From Mycoplasmatota bacterium (GTDB lineage Bacteria > Bacillota_I > Bacilli_A > Izemoplasmatales > Hujiaoplasmataceae), in the NCBI GenBank assembly GCA_027859085.1, contig JAQIBJ010000077.1, positions 1-64,000 on the forward strand: a stretch of DNA of 64,000 nucleotides, in the 5' to 3' direction. Positions 23,527 to 32,973 of this stretch are shown here, piece by piece. Positions within the stretch are counted from its first letter, which is position 1. Every line of letters starts with the position of its first letter. Under the pieces are notes generated by a model. It saw only the letters and a program-made list of their open reading frames with translations, was not told the origin of the DNA and did no database searches. A program made the position numbers and the translations under genes.

Positions 23527-24948
23527 CTATTCTTCAATATCAATAATTCTCATGGTATTTGTAAACCCATGTTTTTGTCCCCAACCTGATGTAATAACAA
23601 GTGTATCTCCAACTTTAAATCCAAAATCTTTAGCGACTTCAATTGCAACTTTATCATGGAATTTCAAATCAGTTACATTTTCCCCTAGTGATGCAAACAC
23701 ACCACAATAATATGATAATCTTTGACAAGTTTCAATATTATCAGTGATAGCAATAATAGGAACTGCAGGTCTAAATTTTGACATTCTTTTTGCTGTGCCT
23801 CCCGTTTCAGTAAATGCAATAATCACTTCTGCATGTGGTAAAGCTAAGACAGTTTGACTCACAGCAATTCCAATAGCATCATTGGTGGTTTGATGTGAAG
23901 TCTTAATTGATTTTGATAATTTTACTTCATAATCTATGGTTTCTTCAATCGCTTTTGCAATTGTATCCATTGTTAATACTGATTCAACAGGATACTCTCC
24001 AATTGCACTTTCACCAGATAACATGATAGCATCTGAACCATCTAAAATAGCATTGGCCACATCATTAGCTTCTGCTCTAGTAGGTCTTGGTGAGTGCATC
24101 ATCGATTCTAACATATGCGTTGCAGTTATCACAGGTTTTCCAACTTCGTTTGCTTTCGCTATAATTTTCTTTTGATAAATTGGAACCAATTGAGTAGATA
24201 CTTCAACACCTAAATCTCCTCTAGCCACCATGACGCCATCAGTGACTTCTAGAATTCCATCAAGATTATCGACGCCCTCTTGATTTTCGATTTTAGCAAT
24301 GATTTCTATGTCTTCTCCGCCAACTTCTTTAAGAATTTCTTTCACAGCCAATATATCACTTTTCCTTCTTACAAATGAAAGAGCAATCATATCTACCTTT
24401 TGCTCAACAGCAAAACGTAAATCTGCATCATCCTTTTCAGAAATAAACGGCATTGTCAATTTAGCATTTGGTACATTCACACCTTTTTTACTCTTAATAA
24501 CCCCAGAATTCCAAACAATACATTCTAAAGAGTCTTTTTCAACTTTTTGAATGTCTAATCTCATTTTTCCATCATCAATTAATAAGAAATCTCCGACATT
24601 AACATCTTCAAACAATTCATCTGCTGTTATATAAAATGATTCCTTTGTTCCTAAAACGGGCTTTCTGACAACCTTTACCACATCTCCTTTGGTAAATTCT
24701 TGTCCACCATTTTTAAAGTCTCCAGTCCTAATTTCCGGACCTTTTGTGTCGGCCATAATCCCAATAAACCTATTGAGTTTCTTAGAAACTGATCTAATCA
24801 TTTTGATTCTATTTTTATGTTCTTCATGATTTCCATGCGAGAAGTTGAGACGTCCAACATTCATACCCGCGTCAATCATTTTTTCTATCATTTCTGGTGT
24901 GTCTATTGCCGGACCAATGGTACAAATAATTTTTGTTTTTCTTTTCAT
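23527..24948 (-). CDS. pyk: Pyruvate kinase
   Basis: This enzyme makes pyruvate and ATP from phosphoenolpyruvate and ADP. It has the start motif RRKTKIICTIGPA-like (KTKIICTIGPA), NFSHG, ADTKGPEIRTGD, IIAKIENQEG and MVARGDLGVE, then the metal/substrate motif TATHMLESM. The 473 residues include the C-terminal allosteric domain (TNTMRIIDIEE end) but no extra PEP-utiliser domain. The ribosome binding site GGAGG overlaps the TAG stop of the upstream GH65-like gene, so the two are coupled. Confidence 0.97.
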   Translation of the reverse strand: MKRKTKIICTIGPAIDTPEMIEKMIDAGMNVGRLNFSHGNHEEHKNRIKMIRSVSKKLNRFIGIMADTKGPEIRTGDFKNGGQEFTKGDVVKVVRKPVLGTKESFYITADELFEDVNVGDFLLIDDGKMRLDIQKVEKDSLECIVWNSGVIKSKKGVNVPNAKLTMPFISEKDDADLRFAVEQKVDMIALSFVRRKSDILAVKEILKEVGGEDIEIIAKIENQEGVDNLDGILEVTDGVMVARGDLGVEVSTQLVPIYQKKIIAKANEVGKPVITATHMLESMMHSPRPTRAEANDVANAILDGSDAIMLSGESAIGEYPVESVLTMDTIAKAIEETIDYEVKLSKSIKTSHQTTNDAIGIAVSQTVLALPHAEVIIAFTETGGTAKRMSKFRPAVPIIAITDNIETCQRLSYYCGVFASLGENVTDLKFHDKVAIEVAKDFGFKVGDTLVITSGWGQKHGFTNTMRIIDIEE

Positions 24949-24957
24949 AATTTCCTC

Positions 24958-26862
24958 CTAATATTTCCAAACTAATTGTGCACTGTTTCTTTTAATTTTA
25001 ATGGTGCCCAGATAATGTTGGTATTTTATATCATATTCTAATCTTCTAATGTTTTTTGGAATCAATGAATCGACTATAAATCTCTGACCTTTATATCTTA
25101 ATCCACTTAAACGAAAAATCACAAACATATATACCAGACCCATCAAGCCAAAATCAATTCCTTGACTATTTATCAATAATGATTCTTCAAAAACCGAAAC
25201 AGAATCAAAGAATTTAGTAAAATCTTTATTTTTCATTATATCACTTGAAACAAGATTTAAAAGTAATTGATTTAAATTAAAATTTTTAGATTGCTCTGAA
25301 AAATATTTAATATTGGCATTTATTTCATTTGATTTGAACTCATCATTAAACATAATAAATAAAAAGAACTGGTCAATTAATATATTCATAGAACCCTCTT
25401 TTATATCCAAACTCTCTCTCTCTTTATCAACTAAGTAATTTTGATAAGGATAAATCAAATGGTTATTGTTAGGTTTTAAAATATATATCTTACGATTGAG
25501 TTCATTTATATTTTTTATAAATTCTTTCAAATCACTTTTACTGAATCTATTTACAACACTCGATTTCTTATTTGGATTTATCCATAATTTAACTGTCCTC
25601 ACTGCATAACGAATCAAATAATTAGTGAAAGTATGATTGTTTATATGCTTCAATGAATGATTTAGGTTTGAAACATTATTAAAATCAAAATGAGTTTCTA
25701 TGAGATTCATTTCGCAATAATCTATATAGAATCGGCATATTTCAATTGATAATTCAAGAACAGATTCATCGATTAATGAGAGATCATTTGTAATCTCTTG
25801 ATACAATTCAATTAAATATATTAATAAAGCACCTTTGTAAATGGTTCTGTTTCCTGAATTAAAATCCTTAACACTGTCAATAATAATTGCGCCCTGAAAG
25901 CCTAAGCTTACAGCATCACTTTTATACTGTTTAATGTTTTGTATTCGTTTCAATAATTTCCGCTTTGCTATATTTGGATCATTATAAATATAAAATAGTA
26001 TCTGCATATATTCTTCAAATCCTGTTTGGTTTAAAGAATGTAAAGAAGGAAAGTTATTGAGATGTTGTCTATAAACATACGCCAATAACAAATCCATTTT
26101 TTTATTACTAATAATGTCCATTTTGTGTTGCTGGAACTCTGCTTTTTTGTATTTGATGTGATCTTTTTTTATCTTTTCATATGTTTGATTTAGTTTATAT
26201 TTCAATAATTTTTTCAATCGTCTTACACGCGGATCATAGCCAATAACTTTGGTTATTGTATATGTTCTATTTGCTTCAGCATCTATTATATAGTGTTCAG
26301 TAGGTTCATTTGATTTATTGCGATTTTTATGTCTGAAATCCTTATGATACATTAAAACCATATATCCACTATTTGAAGTTTTTAAAGTCATCTCATGAAG
26401 TTTAGATTTTAATAACATAACATCCTGACCGGGCATGATACAAGTATCATCAATTCCATGATATAAATCAATAGTAAAATTTTCACTTGTCTTAAATTTA
26501 TATTGCATATAAATAACCATTTCATGCTCATCTATAAATCTTTCACTATCAATGGTAACTTTTACACCATCGATAAGATATGTCGTTGATCTAGTTAGAA
26601 TATCTTCTTCTAATTTGTAAGTTTGTAAATGAGAAATTGGCTTTTGAAACTTAGGACTCAAAAGTTGATTATTGGCTTTTAGAATCGTAAATAATGGATT
26701 AAACAATACTTTTTTACTACATTCATCATAAACAGTAAAAACAGGTGTATCCTTAACAGCATTTTCTTCTAAAATACCAAGTAAAAACACTTTACCATTT
26801 GTGAGAGAAAATCGCTGATTATTAAATTTTAATTTAGCAATATCTTTGGTCTTTAACTCCAT
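24958..26862 (-). CDS. GH65-like protein with lost catalytic residues
   Basis: This 634-residue protein follows the plan of GH65 disaccharide phosphorylases: an N-terminal beta-sandwich (about 1-215), a helical linker, an (alpha/alpha)6 barrel (about 250-575) and a C-terminal beta domain (about 580-634, RYKGQRFIVDSLIPKNIRRL). Several landmarks align: GFQGA at 321-325 with GYKGAxYPW, and NNHTFTNY at 408-415 with NNAYTNY. The catalytic GPDEY motif is SNLNH (398-402), the KQADV motif is ILIDQ, and the phosphate-site GIHxAS is GIDFG. The enzyme therefore looks inactive and may be a scaffold or sugar sensor. It is shorter than usual (about 750). It precedes pyk in one operon. Confidence 0.6.
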   Translation of the reverse strand: MELKTKDIAKLKFNNQRFSLTNGKVFLLGILEENAVKDTPVFTVYDECSKKVLFNPLFTILKANNQLLSPKFQKPISHLQTYKLEEDILTRSTTYLIDGVKVTIDSERFIDEHEMVIYMQYKFKTSENFTIDLYHGIDDTCIMPGQDVMLLKSKLHEMTLKTSNSGYMVLMYHKDFRHKNRNKSNEPTEHYIIDAEANRTYTITKVIGYDPRVRRLKKLLKYKLNQTYEKIKKDHIKYKKAEFQQHKMDIISNKKMDLLLAYVYRQHLNNFPSLHSLNQTGFEEYMQILFYIYNDPNIAKRKLLKRIQNIKQYKSDAVSLGFQGAIIIDSVKDFNSGNRTIYKGALLIYLIELYQEITNDLSLIDESVLELSIEICRFYIDYCEMNLIETHFDFNNVSNLNHSLKHINNHTFTNYLIRYAVRTVKLWINPNKKSSVVNRFSKSDLKEFIKNINELNRKIYILKPNNNHLIYPYQNYLVDKERESLDIKEGSMNILIDQFFLFIMFNDEFKSNEINANIKYFSEQSKNFNLNQLLLNLVSSDIMKNKDFTKFFDSVSVFEESLLINSQGIDFGLMGLVYMFVIFRLSGLRYKGQRFIVDSLIPKNIRRLEYDIKYQHYLGTIKIKRNSAQLVWKY

Positions 26863-27019
26863 AAAGTTTAGCTCTCCTTACACTTTACTGACTATATTAT
26901 ATCTTTTTTTTAATATTAAACCAAGACATAGATTATATAAAGGGATTTAATTGTTCTTTTCAACTTTTATTTGTTGCTTTTTTTAAGTTTATTTGATAAA
27001 ATAATAACGCTATACGTAT

Positions 27020-27026
27020 GGAGGTG
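27020..27026 (+). promoter_or_regulatory. Ribosome binding site that sets the rpsT start
   Basis: GGAGGTG lies seven bases before ATG 27033 and excludes the in-frame start at 27018. Confidence 0.8.
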
Positions 27027-27032
27027 AAAATC

Positions 27033-27293
27033 ATGGCTAATAACAAACAACAAAAGAAACGTAACATTCAAAATCAAAAAAGACGTCTTGCAAATGCATC
27101 TTTTAAATCTTCTTTAAAAACTGCAATCAAAAAAGTTGAAGCAGCTGTTAAAAATGGTGAAAAAGAGAATGCAACAGACTATTTAAACTACGCATTCAAG
27201 AAAATCGACAAAAGTGTTGCTAAAGGTATCCAACATAAAAACTATGCTAGCAGACAAAAAGCTCGTTTATCTAGAAAAGTAAATACATTATAA
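27033..27293 (+). CDS. rpsT: 30S ribosomal protein S20
   Basis: S20 binds 16S rRNA early in small-subunit assembly. The 86-residue Lys-rich helical protein has the usual MANNKQQKKRN start, FKSSLKTAIKKVE and the closing KGIQHKNYASRQKARLSRKV. It is monocistronic and convergent with holA, as in B. subtilis. Confidence 0.97.
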   Translation: MANNKQQKKRNIQNQKRRLANASFKSSLKTAIKKVEAAVKNGEKENATDYLNYAFKKIDKSVAKGIQHKNYASRQKARLSRKVNTL

Positions 27294-27320
27294 GGCATAC
27301 AAATAGAATAAATAATGAAT

Positions 27321-27346
27321 AGCGTTCGTATTGCGAATGTTTTTAT
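27321..27346 (+). terminator. Terminator of rpsT
   Basis: 27321-27328 pairs with 27334-27341 (one or two G-U pairs) around TATTG, followed by TTTTT. Confidence 0.65.
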
Positions 27347-27351
27347 TTATA

Positions 27352-27381
27352 TAATAAAAAGACACTGAAAAGTGTCTTTTA
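27352..27381 (-). terminator. Terminator of holA, including its stop codon
   Basis: AAAAGACACT 27357-27366 pairs with AGTGTCTTTT 27371-27380; T residues follow on the minus strand. The TAA stop of holA (27381-27379) is part of the stem. Confidence 0.85.
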
Positions 27382-28338
27382 TGCTTTTAATAAGAATAAC
27401 TCTAGTCCATTTGCTTTATCAACTTGACCACTTTTTATACGATAGTCTAAATCAGATAACGCAGAAATATGATTTTCTAGCTGGTTATAGCTAATTTCTT
27501 CTGCATTTTTTTTCATGTAATAAGCTCTCCCGCTTGATACTTTAAAATAACCCATGACATCTTTTTGAGAATATCCTAAATTTAATAATGACTTTGTATG
27601 AAGCATTTCCATAAATTTATTAGATATCGTCGAAAGCATCCAAATTTCATTGGTATTGATTTCTTTTAAATCTTTATAGATATCCATTAGTTTGACTTTA
27701 TTTTTTTCGATTAAAGCGTTCACTAAACTAAATATATTCTCATCAATATCTTTACTGGTGATTTGCATAATCATTTCCGAATTTATAATTTCTTTATCTC
27801 TTGCAAAAGATATTAATTTAGTCACTTCATTATTCACACTGTCTAAATCATGATTAATTCTATTAACAAATTGAGTCAATGCAAAAGGTTCTATTTTCAA
27901 TTCGTTTTCACGCAATTTTTCTTTGACAAAATCATAGACATTAAAATTCTTATTATGATTATACTCTTCACTCACAATGTTTTTCTTTAAAAACTTTACT
28001 ATCTTCTTATGTCCGTCCAATTTTTCATAGGGTGCTTGAATAACCATAATTGTCTCAGGAACATTCATGCTGCAAAATCGAATCAAGTCTTCAATTTCAT
28101 CTTCAGTTGATTTTCCTTGCCTAATTAAAAAACTAGAATTACGAATGATAACACCCTTTTTATCAACTAAAAAAGGCAACGTTAAAGCATTTGATAACGC
28201 TATATGTAAGCCTGTTTCTTCAAAATCATATACTTCAATCGCATCTTCTGGAACTTCAAATTGTTCAAAGATGCGATTTGTTTGTTCTTTTATTGAAAAA
28301 TGATTATCACCATATAATAAATAACAATGTTTATTCAT
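27379..28338 (-). CDS. holA: DNA polymerase III delta subunit
   Basis: This clamp-loader subunit opens the sliding clamp. The 319 residues begin with YLLYGDNHFSIKE, the delta-specific start, followed by GLHIALSNALTLPFLVDKKGVIIRNSSFL. Then come the helical middle NEVTKLISFA and the C-terminal collar NEIWMLSTISNKFMEML. GAGAGG precedes the ATG. The order comEC-holA with convergent rpsT is the standard Bacillota arrangement. It has its own -10 (TATAAT) upstream. Confidence 0.93.
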   Translation of the reverse strand: MNKHCYLLYGDNHFSIKEQTNRIFEQFEVPEDAIEVYDFEETGLHIALSNALTLPFLVDKKGVIIRNSSFLIRQGKSTEDEIEDLIRFCSMNVPETIMVIQAPYEKLDGHKKIVKFLKKNIVSEEYNHNKNFNVYDFVKEKLRENELKIEPFALTQFVNRINHDLDSVNNEVTKLISFARDKEIINSEMIMQITSKDIDENIFSLVNALIEKNKVKLMDIYKDLKEINTNEIWMLSTISNKFMEMLHTKSLLNLGYSQKDVMGYFKVSSGRAYYMKKNAEEISYNQLENHISALSDLDYRIKSGQVDKANGLELFLLKA

Positions 28339-28387
28339 GAAAACCTCTCTTTATCCATAGAATATTATACCATAAATAATAATGAAT

Positions 28388-30550
28388 TTATATGTTGAAA
28401 ATAATTTCATAATCCTTTTTCCCATTATAATAGAAATATCGATATCGATATAATTTTCCATAGACATTTACAATACTACCCTGTTCCTTTGTAATATAAA
28501 TATTGTTTAATTCTTCATATAAGTTTTGAATGACTTTTTCACTAGGAAACCCATAACTATTCTTTCCCGCTGAGATGTAAGCGTATTTTGGTTTAAAATG
28601 CTGAATGAACATTTTAGTCGATGAAGTCTTTGATCCATGATGAGCAACTTTTAGATGATCCACTTCAAAATGATATTCACGAATCATCATTGCTTCTATT
28701 TCATTTTCAATATCGCCTGTAAACAGCCAACTTTCACCGCTGATCATCGTGTATAGTACCAAAGCGTTATTATTCTCATTTTCAAATCCTTGATCGCCAT
28801 TCAAAACATATATAGGTGTATTTCCACAGTTTATAATATCGCCCTTTGAAACCACCTTCTGAATGGACAAATCAGTATTTTCATATATTTTAGAAACATA
28901 AAGTTTTTTTACATTAATCGCTGATAATATATCATTAATTTCTCCATAATGGTCTTGGTGCTGGTGAGTTAAAATTATCGCATCTAATGATTTAATATTT
29001 TCACCTGTAAAATATTGAATCAGAGTGTCATAATCATCTGGACCACCAGTATCAATGAGTAAACGACAATCTTTTGTTTGAATATAACTTGCTTCTGCTT
29101 GATTGACATCAAATAGAATCACTTTAACGTCATCGTTTAACAATGTAAATTGTAAAATTACAACAATAAATCCAAACCATAGAAAAGCAATTCTTCTTTT
29201 ATGTTTTTTGTAATAGACAATTGTAATTACAATAACTAACCAAAACAATAATTTTATAAAAGAATTAGAAAAATTATAATTATAGTAAATATTAATTTCG
29301 GCTACATAAATCATCAATCTTTCAAAACCTTTAACAAAAAACAAATACATTGGACTTAAATATGGACAAACCAAAAGAATGATGGCTCCAGGCAATAATA
29401 TCAAACTAACATAAACAATAAATATGGGATTTAATAATACATTCAATAAACCAAATGTTTTGTTGATGGATAATGTAATCGGTAAACTAAAAACAATAGC
29501 GATGAAACTTATAAGCAATAACTTACTTATCCCTTGTTTGTGAATATATAATGCTTTAAATAATATTAATACATAAGCCATTAAAAATGACAGTTGGAAT
29601 CCTAAACTAAATATATAGTATGGATTTATTCCAAGGAAAGCAATAAAAACAAAAGACAAATAATCACTGGCACTAAATCGTCGCTTACTTTCCTTAGTCA
29701 ATAGAATAATAAAGAGAAATAGTGAAGCTCTAACAATAGAAATAGAGAAACCTGTCACTATATTATAAAATAATAGAAATATTGTTAATATGAAATGATA
29801 TGTCTGTCTTTTTAAGTAAAATAACTGTAATATTTTGTTAAGCATTAATACAATAAAACCTAAATGCATACCTGAAATCGCAAAAAGATGTGAAATACCT
29901 ATGTCATTAGAGAGTTTTTTCACCGAATCATCCAAATCTTCTTTATATCCTAGAATAAATAGTTTCATATAGGTTGAAACATCTTTGGAGTAATTTTCAT
30001 CAAAGTAATTTTTGATATGAAATGATACGATGTTTAGATTATATTTTTGAGTCAATATTGAAATATGGCTTGAATCTATTCTATCAACAATCTTTTGTGT
30101 TTTTAAATACTCGCTATAATTAAAATTATGTTCAACATGTTTTTGATCATACTCAATAAATTTTCCTTCTATATAAATAATCATACCTGGTTTAAAAGAC
30201 ATTGCATCTTCATCATAGACAATATATCTATATTTCGATTTAACAATTAAGTAGTTACTATGAACTTCAATGACTTCGCCGTTAATTGGTAGATTTTCAG
30301 GTTTTACTTGATTGATTTGTATAATTCTAATGCCTATAAAAATGACGAAAAATAATGTGATTAACATCAATTGTTTAAATTTATAATAGATAAATATTAG
30401 ATAAACTATCACAAAAATGATCAAATATTGATGCTTAGTTGCAAATAGAAATAACGAAATAATTAATGAAATATGAGCATATTTAGAAGCACTAAACAGT
30501 AATATTGTCTTTAATTTTTTCATATATGTATTCTTTAATTCCTGAAACAT
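28388..30550 (-). CDS. comEC: ComEC/Rec2 DNA-uptake channel
   Basis: This membrane channel passes transforming DNA into the cytoplasm. Residues about 20-60 are hydrophobic, then comes an OB-like extracellular domain (VIEVHSNYLIVKSKYRYIV), the competence domain with HLFAISGMHLGFI and about ten membrane spans. The C-terminal metallo-beta-lactamase domain keeps its zinc ligands (LTHQHQDHYGE, DTGG, AHHGSKTSS). All 720 residues are in frame. The start at 30550 lies 59 bases inside comEA and has GAGG upstream. The wide overlap implies coupled translation. Confidence 0.93.
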   Translation of the reverse strand: MFQELKNTYMKKLKTILLFSASKYAHISLIISLFLFATKHQYLIIFVIVYLIFIYYKFKQLMLITLFFVIFIGIRIIQINQVKPENLPINGEVIEVHSNYLIVKSKYRYIVYDEDAMSFKPGMIIYIEGKFIEYDQKHVEHNFNYSEYLKTQKIVDRIDSSHISILTQKYNLNIVSFHIKNYFDENYSKDVSTYMKLFILGYKEDLDDSVKKLSNDIGISHLFAISGMHLGFIVLMLNKILQLFYLKRQTYHFILTIFLLFYNIVTGFSISIVRASLFLFIILLTKESKRRFSASDYLSFVFIAFLGINPYYIFSLGFQLSFLMAYVLILFKALYIHKQGISKLLLISFIAIVFSLPITLSINKTFGLLNVLLNPIFIVYVSLILLPGAIILLVCPYLSPMYLFFVKGFERLMIYVAEINIYYNYNFSNSFIKLLFWLVIVITIVYYKKHKRRIAFLWFGFIVVILQFTLLNDDVKVILFDVNQAEASYIQTKDCRLLIDTGGPDDYDTLIQYFTGENIKSLDAIILTHQHQDHYGEINDILSAINVKKLYVSKIYENTDLSIQKVVSKGDIINCGNTPIYVLNGDQGFENENNNALVLYTMISGESWLFTGDIENEIEAMMIREYHFEVDHLKVAHHGSKTSSTKMFIQHFKPKYAYISAGKNSYGFPSEKVIQNLYEELNNIYITKEQGSIVNVYGKLYRYRYFYYNGKKDYEIIFNI

Positions 30551-32219
30551 TCATTATTTCCTCTATTGAATTAAAACCACCATTTATATCCCTATATTCT
30601 ATAATTCTTTCACCCAATATAATACCAATACCAGATAATGTTTGCAGTTGTTCTAAACCCGCTGTATTGATATTGACTTTGTCAACGGGTGTGTTTGGTA
30701 GTTGAGGGACTTGACTTTCAATGCTTGGAATATGAATAGATATGGATTCTGAAATTGACTGACTAAAGTCAATGATTGCAATATTTGCATTTATAGTTAA
30801 CCCACCAGCTATATATATTAAATCCACAACATCAATGCCTTTAGTCACATAATAAGTACCAGGATTGAATACTTCACCAGTGATTGAGACATATATGTTT
30901 TCATCAAATTGACTTGGTATAACAATAATTTCTTCATCTAATAATATTCTTGTTAAATTCACTTCATTTTGATCTGCATCTCCTGTAAAACCACCGGCTC
31001 TATTGATTAACATTAATAACCGATCGCCTGGTCTCATCGTATAAATACCAGGAAAATATACTTCTCCCCTTATTTCAACAAATAAATTGTCTTGTGTTGT
31101 TACTACTTTATCAACAATAATTAAATCTTCATCATTGAGAATCTCTGATAAATTCAAACTAATGGAATCTGCATCAGGTCTAAATCCACCTGCCATTCTT
31201 ATTAAATCTAAAACCCTAGAACCTTCTTTTAAATAATATACGCCAGGATATTTCACTTCTCCCTTTAAATCAACAGCCATCATCATTTCTGATTCAATGG
31301 TTGAAATTATAATTAACTGTTCATCTTGAACAAATTCTGATAGATTTATATGTTCATAATCAGCATTTTCATCAAAACCACCGGCAAGATTTATCACATC
31401 AACAACTCTATCGCCCTGATTAAAGAAATATACCCCGGGATTCTTAACCGCACCTTTAATATCAACTGCTAAAGTATTTTCTTTTTCATTCTTACTTTCA
31501 ATAGTAATCACTTGATGATTACTAAGCAATTCTACAAGATTGATATCTTCAGTATGTGCGTCTTCAAGTAAACCACCAGCTGCATTGATTAAATCGATTA
31601 CCAAATCACTAGCTTCCATATAATAAACGCCAGGATAAGTCACTTGTCCCTTGATTTCAACATATAGCTTCATATCATCAAGACTCTTAATAATTATAGA
31701 GTCTCCTTCAGATAATTTTTGAGCCAAGTTTATTAAGGCAATATTTGCATTTATACTGAACCCGCCTGCATCTTCTACTAAATCGTTGATAATCGCGTTC
31801 TCTTTCAACTTGTACAATCCCGGGTTCAATACTTCACCTTTGACCTCAACGTTGATGTAGCGCTGAATGTTAGGTGTCTCTGTGGAATTATTCATCTTCC
31901 TTGGTATAACAATGACCATCTCATCTTCTAACTTTTGAGAACGATTAATGTCATCTACAAAAGCATCTTCTGTTAATCCTCCAGCTTTATTGATTAAATC
32001 CAATACTCTTTCATCTTTTCCGCAAGCATAAATTCCAGGCAAATGAACTTCGCCTTTAATTTCAACTTGTATGTCAGCAGTAACATTCAATGATTCTGTT
32101 GTTAACTGATAATTCATTTCATTTACTGGCACCTTTGAAATAAAATTATTAACAATAACAAATCCAATAATCCCGATTAATATTAGAAAAATACCTATGT
32201 TGTTTTTAATCCAATTCAT
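30492..32219 (-). CDS. comEA: ComEA-like DNA receptor with seven SLBB repeats
   Basis: ComEA binds double-stranded DNA outside the membrane and hands it to ComEC. A membrane anchor lies at 9-29. Seven SLBB (beta-grasp) repeats then begin at about residues 51, 122, 186, 250, 314, 379 and 442, each with a KGxVxxPGxY start and a DLIxxAGG middle. Residues about 513-575 are the helix-hairpin-helix DNA-binding domain (KVNINTAGLEQLQTL). Usual ComEA proteins have one SLBB unit and about 200 residues; this one has 575. The repeats differ in sequence, so they are old. The gene is followed directly by comEC. Confidence 0.88.
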   Translation of the reverse strand: MNWIKNNIGIFLILIGIIGFVIVNNFISKVPVNEMNYQLTTESLNVTADIQVEIKGEVHLPGIYACGKDERVLDLINKAGGLTEDAFVDDINRSQKLEDEMVIVIPRKMNNSTETPNIQRYINVEVKGEVLNPGLYKLKENAIINDLVEDAGGFSINANIALINLAQKLSEGDSIIIKSLDDMKLYVEIKGQVTYPGVYYMEASDLVIDLINAAGGLLEDAHTEDINLVELLSNHQVITIESKNEKENTLAVDIKGAVKNPGVYFFNQGDRVVDVINLAGGFDENADYEHINLSEFVQDEQLIIISTIESEMMMAVDLKGEVKYPGVYYLKEGSRVLDLIRMAGGFRPDADSISLNLSEILNDEDLIIVDKVVTTQDNLFVEIRGEVYFPGIYTMRPGDRLLMLINRAGGFTGDADQNEVNLTRILLDEEIIVIPSQFDENIYVSITGEVFNPGTYYVTKGIDVVDLIYIAGGLTINANIAIIDFSQSISESISIHIPSIESQVPQLPNTPVDKVNINTAGLEQLQTLSGIGIILGERIIEYRDINGGFNSIEEIMNVSGIKEYIYEKIKDNITV

Positions 32220-32265
32220 AAAATCACCTCAATTAAATAATACAGTTCTAAGGTGAAAAATCTTT

Positions 32266-32298
32266 ATAAAAAAAACACTCAATTATTGAGTGCTTTTA
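32266..32298 (-). terminator. Terminator of the yqe cluster after yqeM
   Basis: CACTCAA 32276-32282 pairs with TTGAGTG 32286-32292 around TTA; on the minus strand a run of eight T residues follows. The yqeM stop is at 32298-32296. Confidence 0.8.
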
Positions 32299-32973
32299 TT
32301 TTGCTTTTTGTACAACATATATCTTTCTTTCAGGTAAGGTTTTTGAATCGATTAATTTGAATCCTACTTTTTCTATAATTTTTTCGTATTCTAAATATTC
32401 ATGTGTTTGTTCATGAATATGAATTTCTTGTGGATTCTCTTCATTTTCAACTTTAATTGTATGAATGATACTATGGGGTTTATCACCTTTTTTGCTCTTC
32501 CAATGAAAATTAAATTCTTCATCAATTTCTTCATACCCATCAAAAGCATCAATAAACTCAACTGATAAAATATCGAAAATAAAAATGCCGTTATCTTTTA
32601 AACTATTATATATATTGGTAAAACCAAATTCAACATCTTCTAAATCAGATAAATGATTGATCACATCCATAGATGCAATAATTAAATCAAAATCATAATC
32701 TATTGGATCCAAAAGATCATAAACACCAACTTCAATGTCTAAACCTTCGTTTTCAGCTCTTTGAGAAACGATGTAAAGCATATTTTCACTTAAGTCAGTT
32801 GCGACCACATCATTTCCTAAACGAGCCAGTTGGATAGAAAGATTACCAGTACCACATCCAATATCCAAAACAGATCCTGTTGTTGAGTATTTTGATATGT
32901 AATCTAAATACTGTTCGTAAACCTCTTCGTCAATAAAGGCATCATAAAAATTTGCTAGATAATCATATTCCAT
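32296..32973 (-). CDS. yqeM: Class I SAM-dependent methyltransferase, YqeM-like
   Basis: This 225-residue protein has the Rossmann-like SAM motif VLDIGCGTGNLSIQLA, the acidic VVATDLSENML and LIIASMDVINHL. Its position after rsfS matches B. subtilis yqeM, whose substrate is not known. ATG 32973 overlaps the end of rsfS by 11 bases and has TGAGG upstream; the longer TTG start lacks support. Confidence 0.85.
   Translation of the reverse strand: MEYDYLANFYDAFIDEEVYEQYLDYISKYSTTGSVLDIGCGTGNLSIQLARLGNDVVATDLSENMLYIVSQRAENEGLDIEVGVYDLLDPIDYDFDLIIASMDVINHLSDLEDVEFGFTNIYNSLKDNGIFIFDILSVEFIDAFDGYEEIDEEFNFHWKSKKGDKPHSIIHTIKVENEENPQEIHIHEQTHEYLEYEKIIEKVGFKLIDSKTLPERKIYVVQKAK

Noticed and set aside
30492-32219. 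Tandem repeats as a CRISPR or DNA satellite
   Set aside because: The periodicity is at the protein level (SLBB domains); DNA units diverge and have no spacer pattern.
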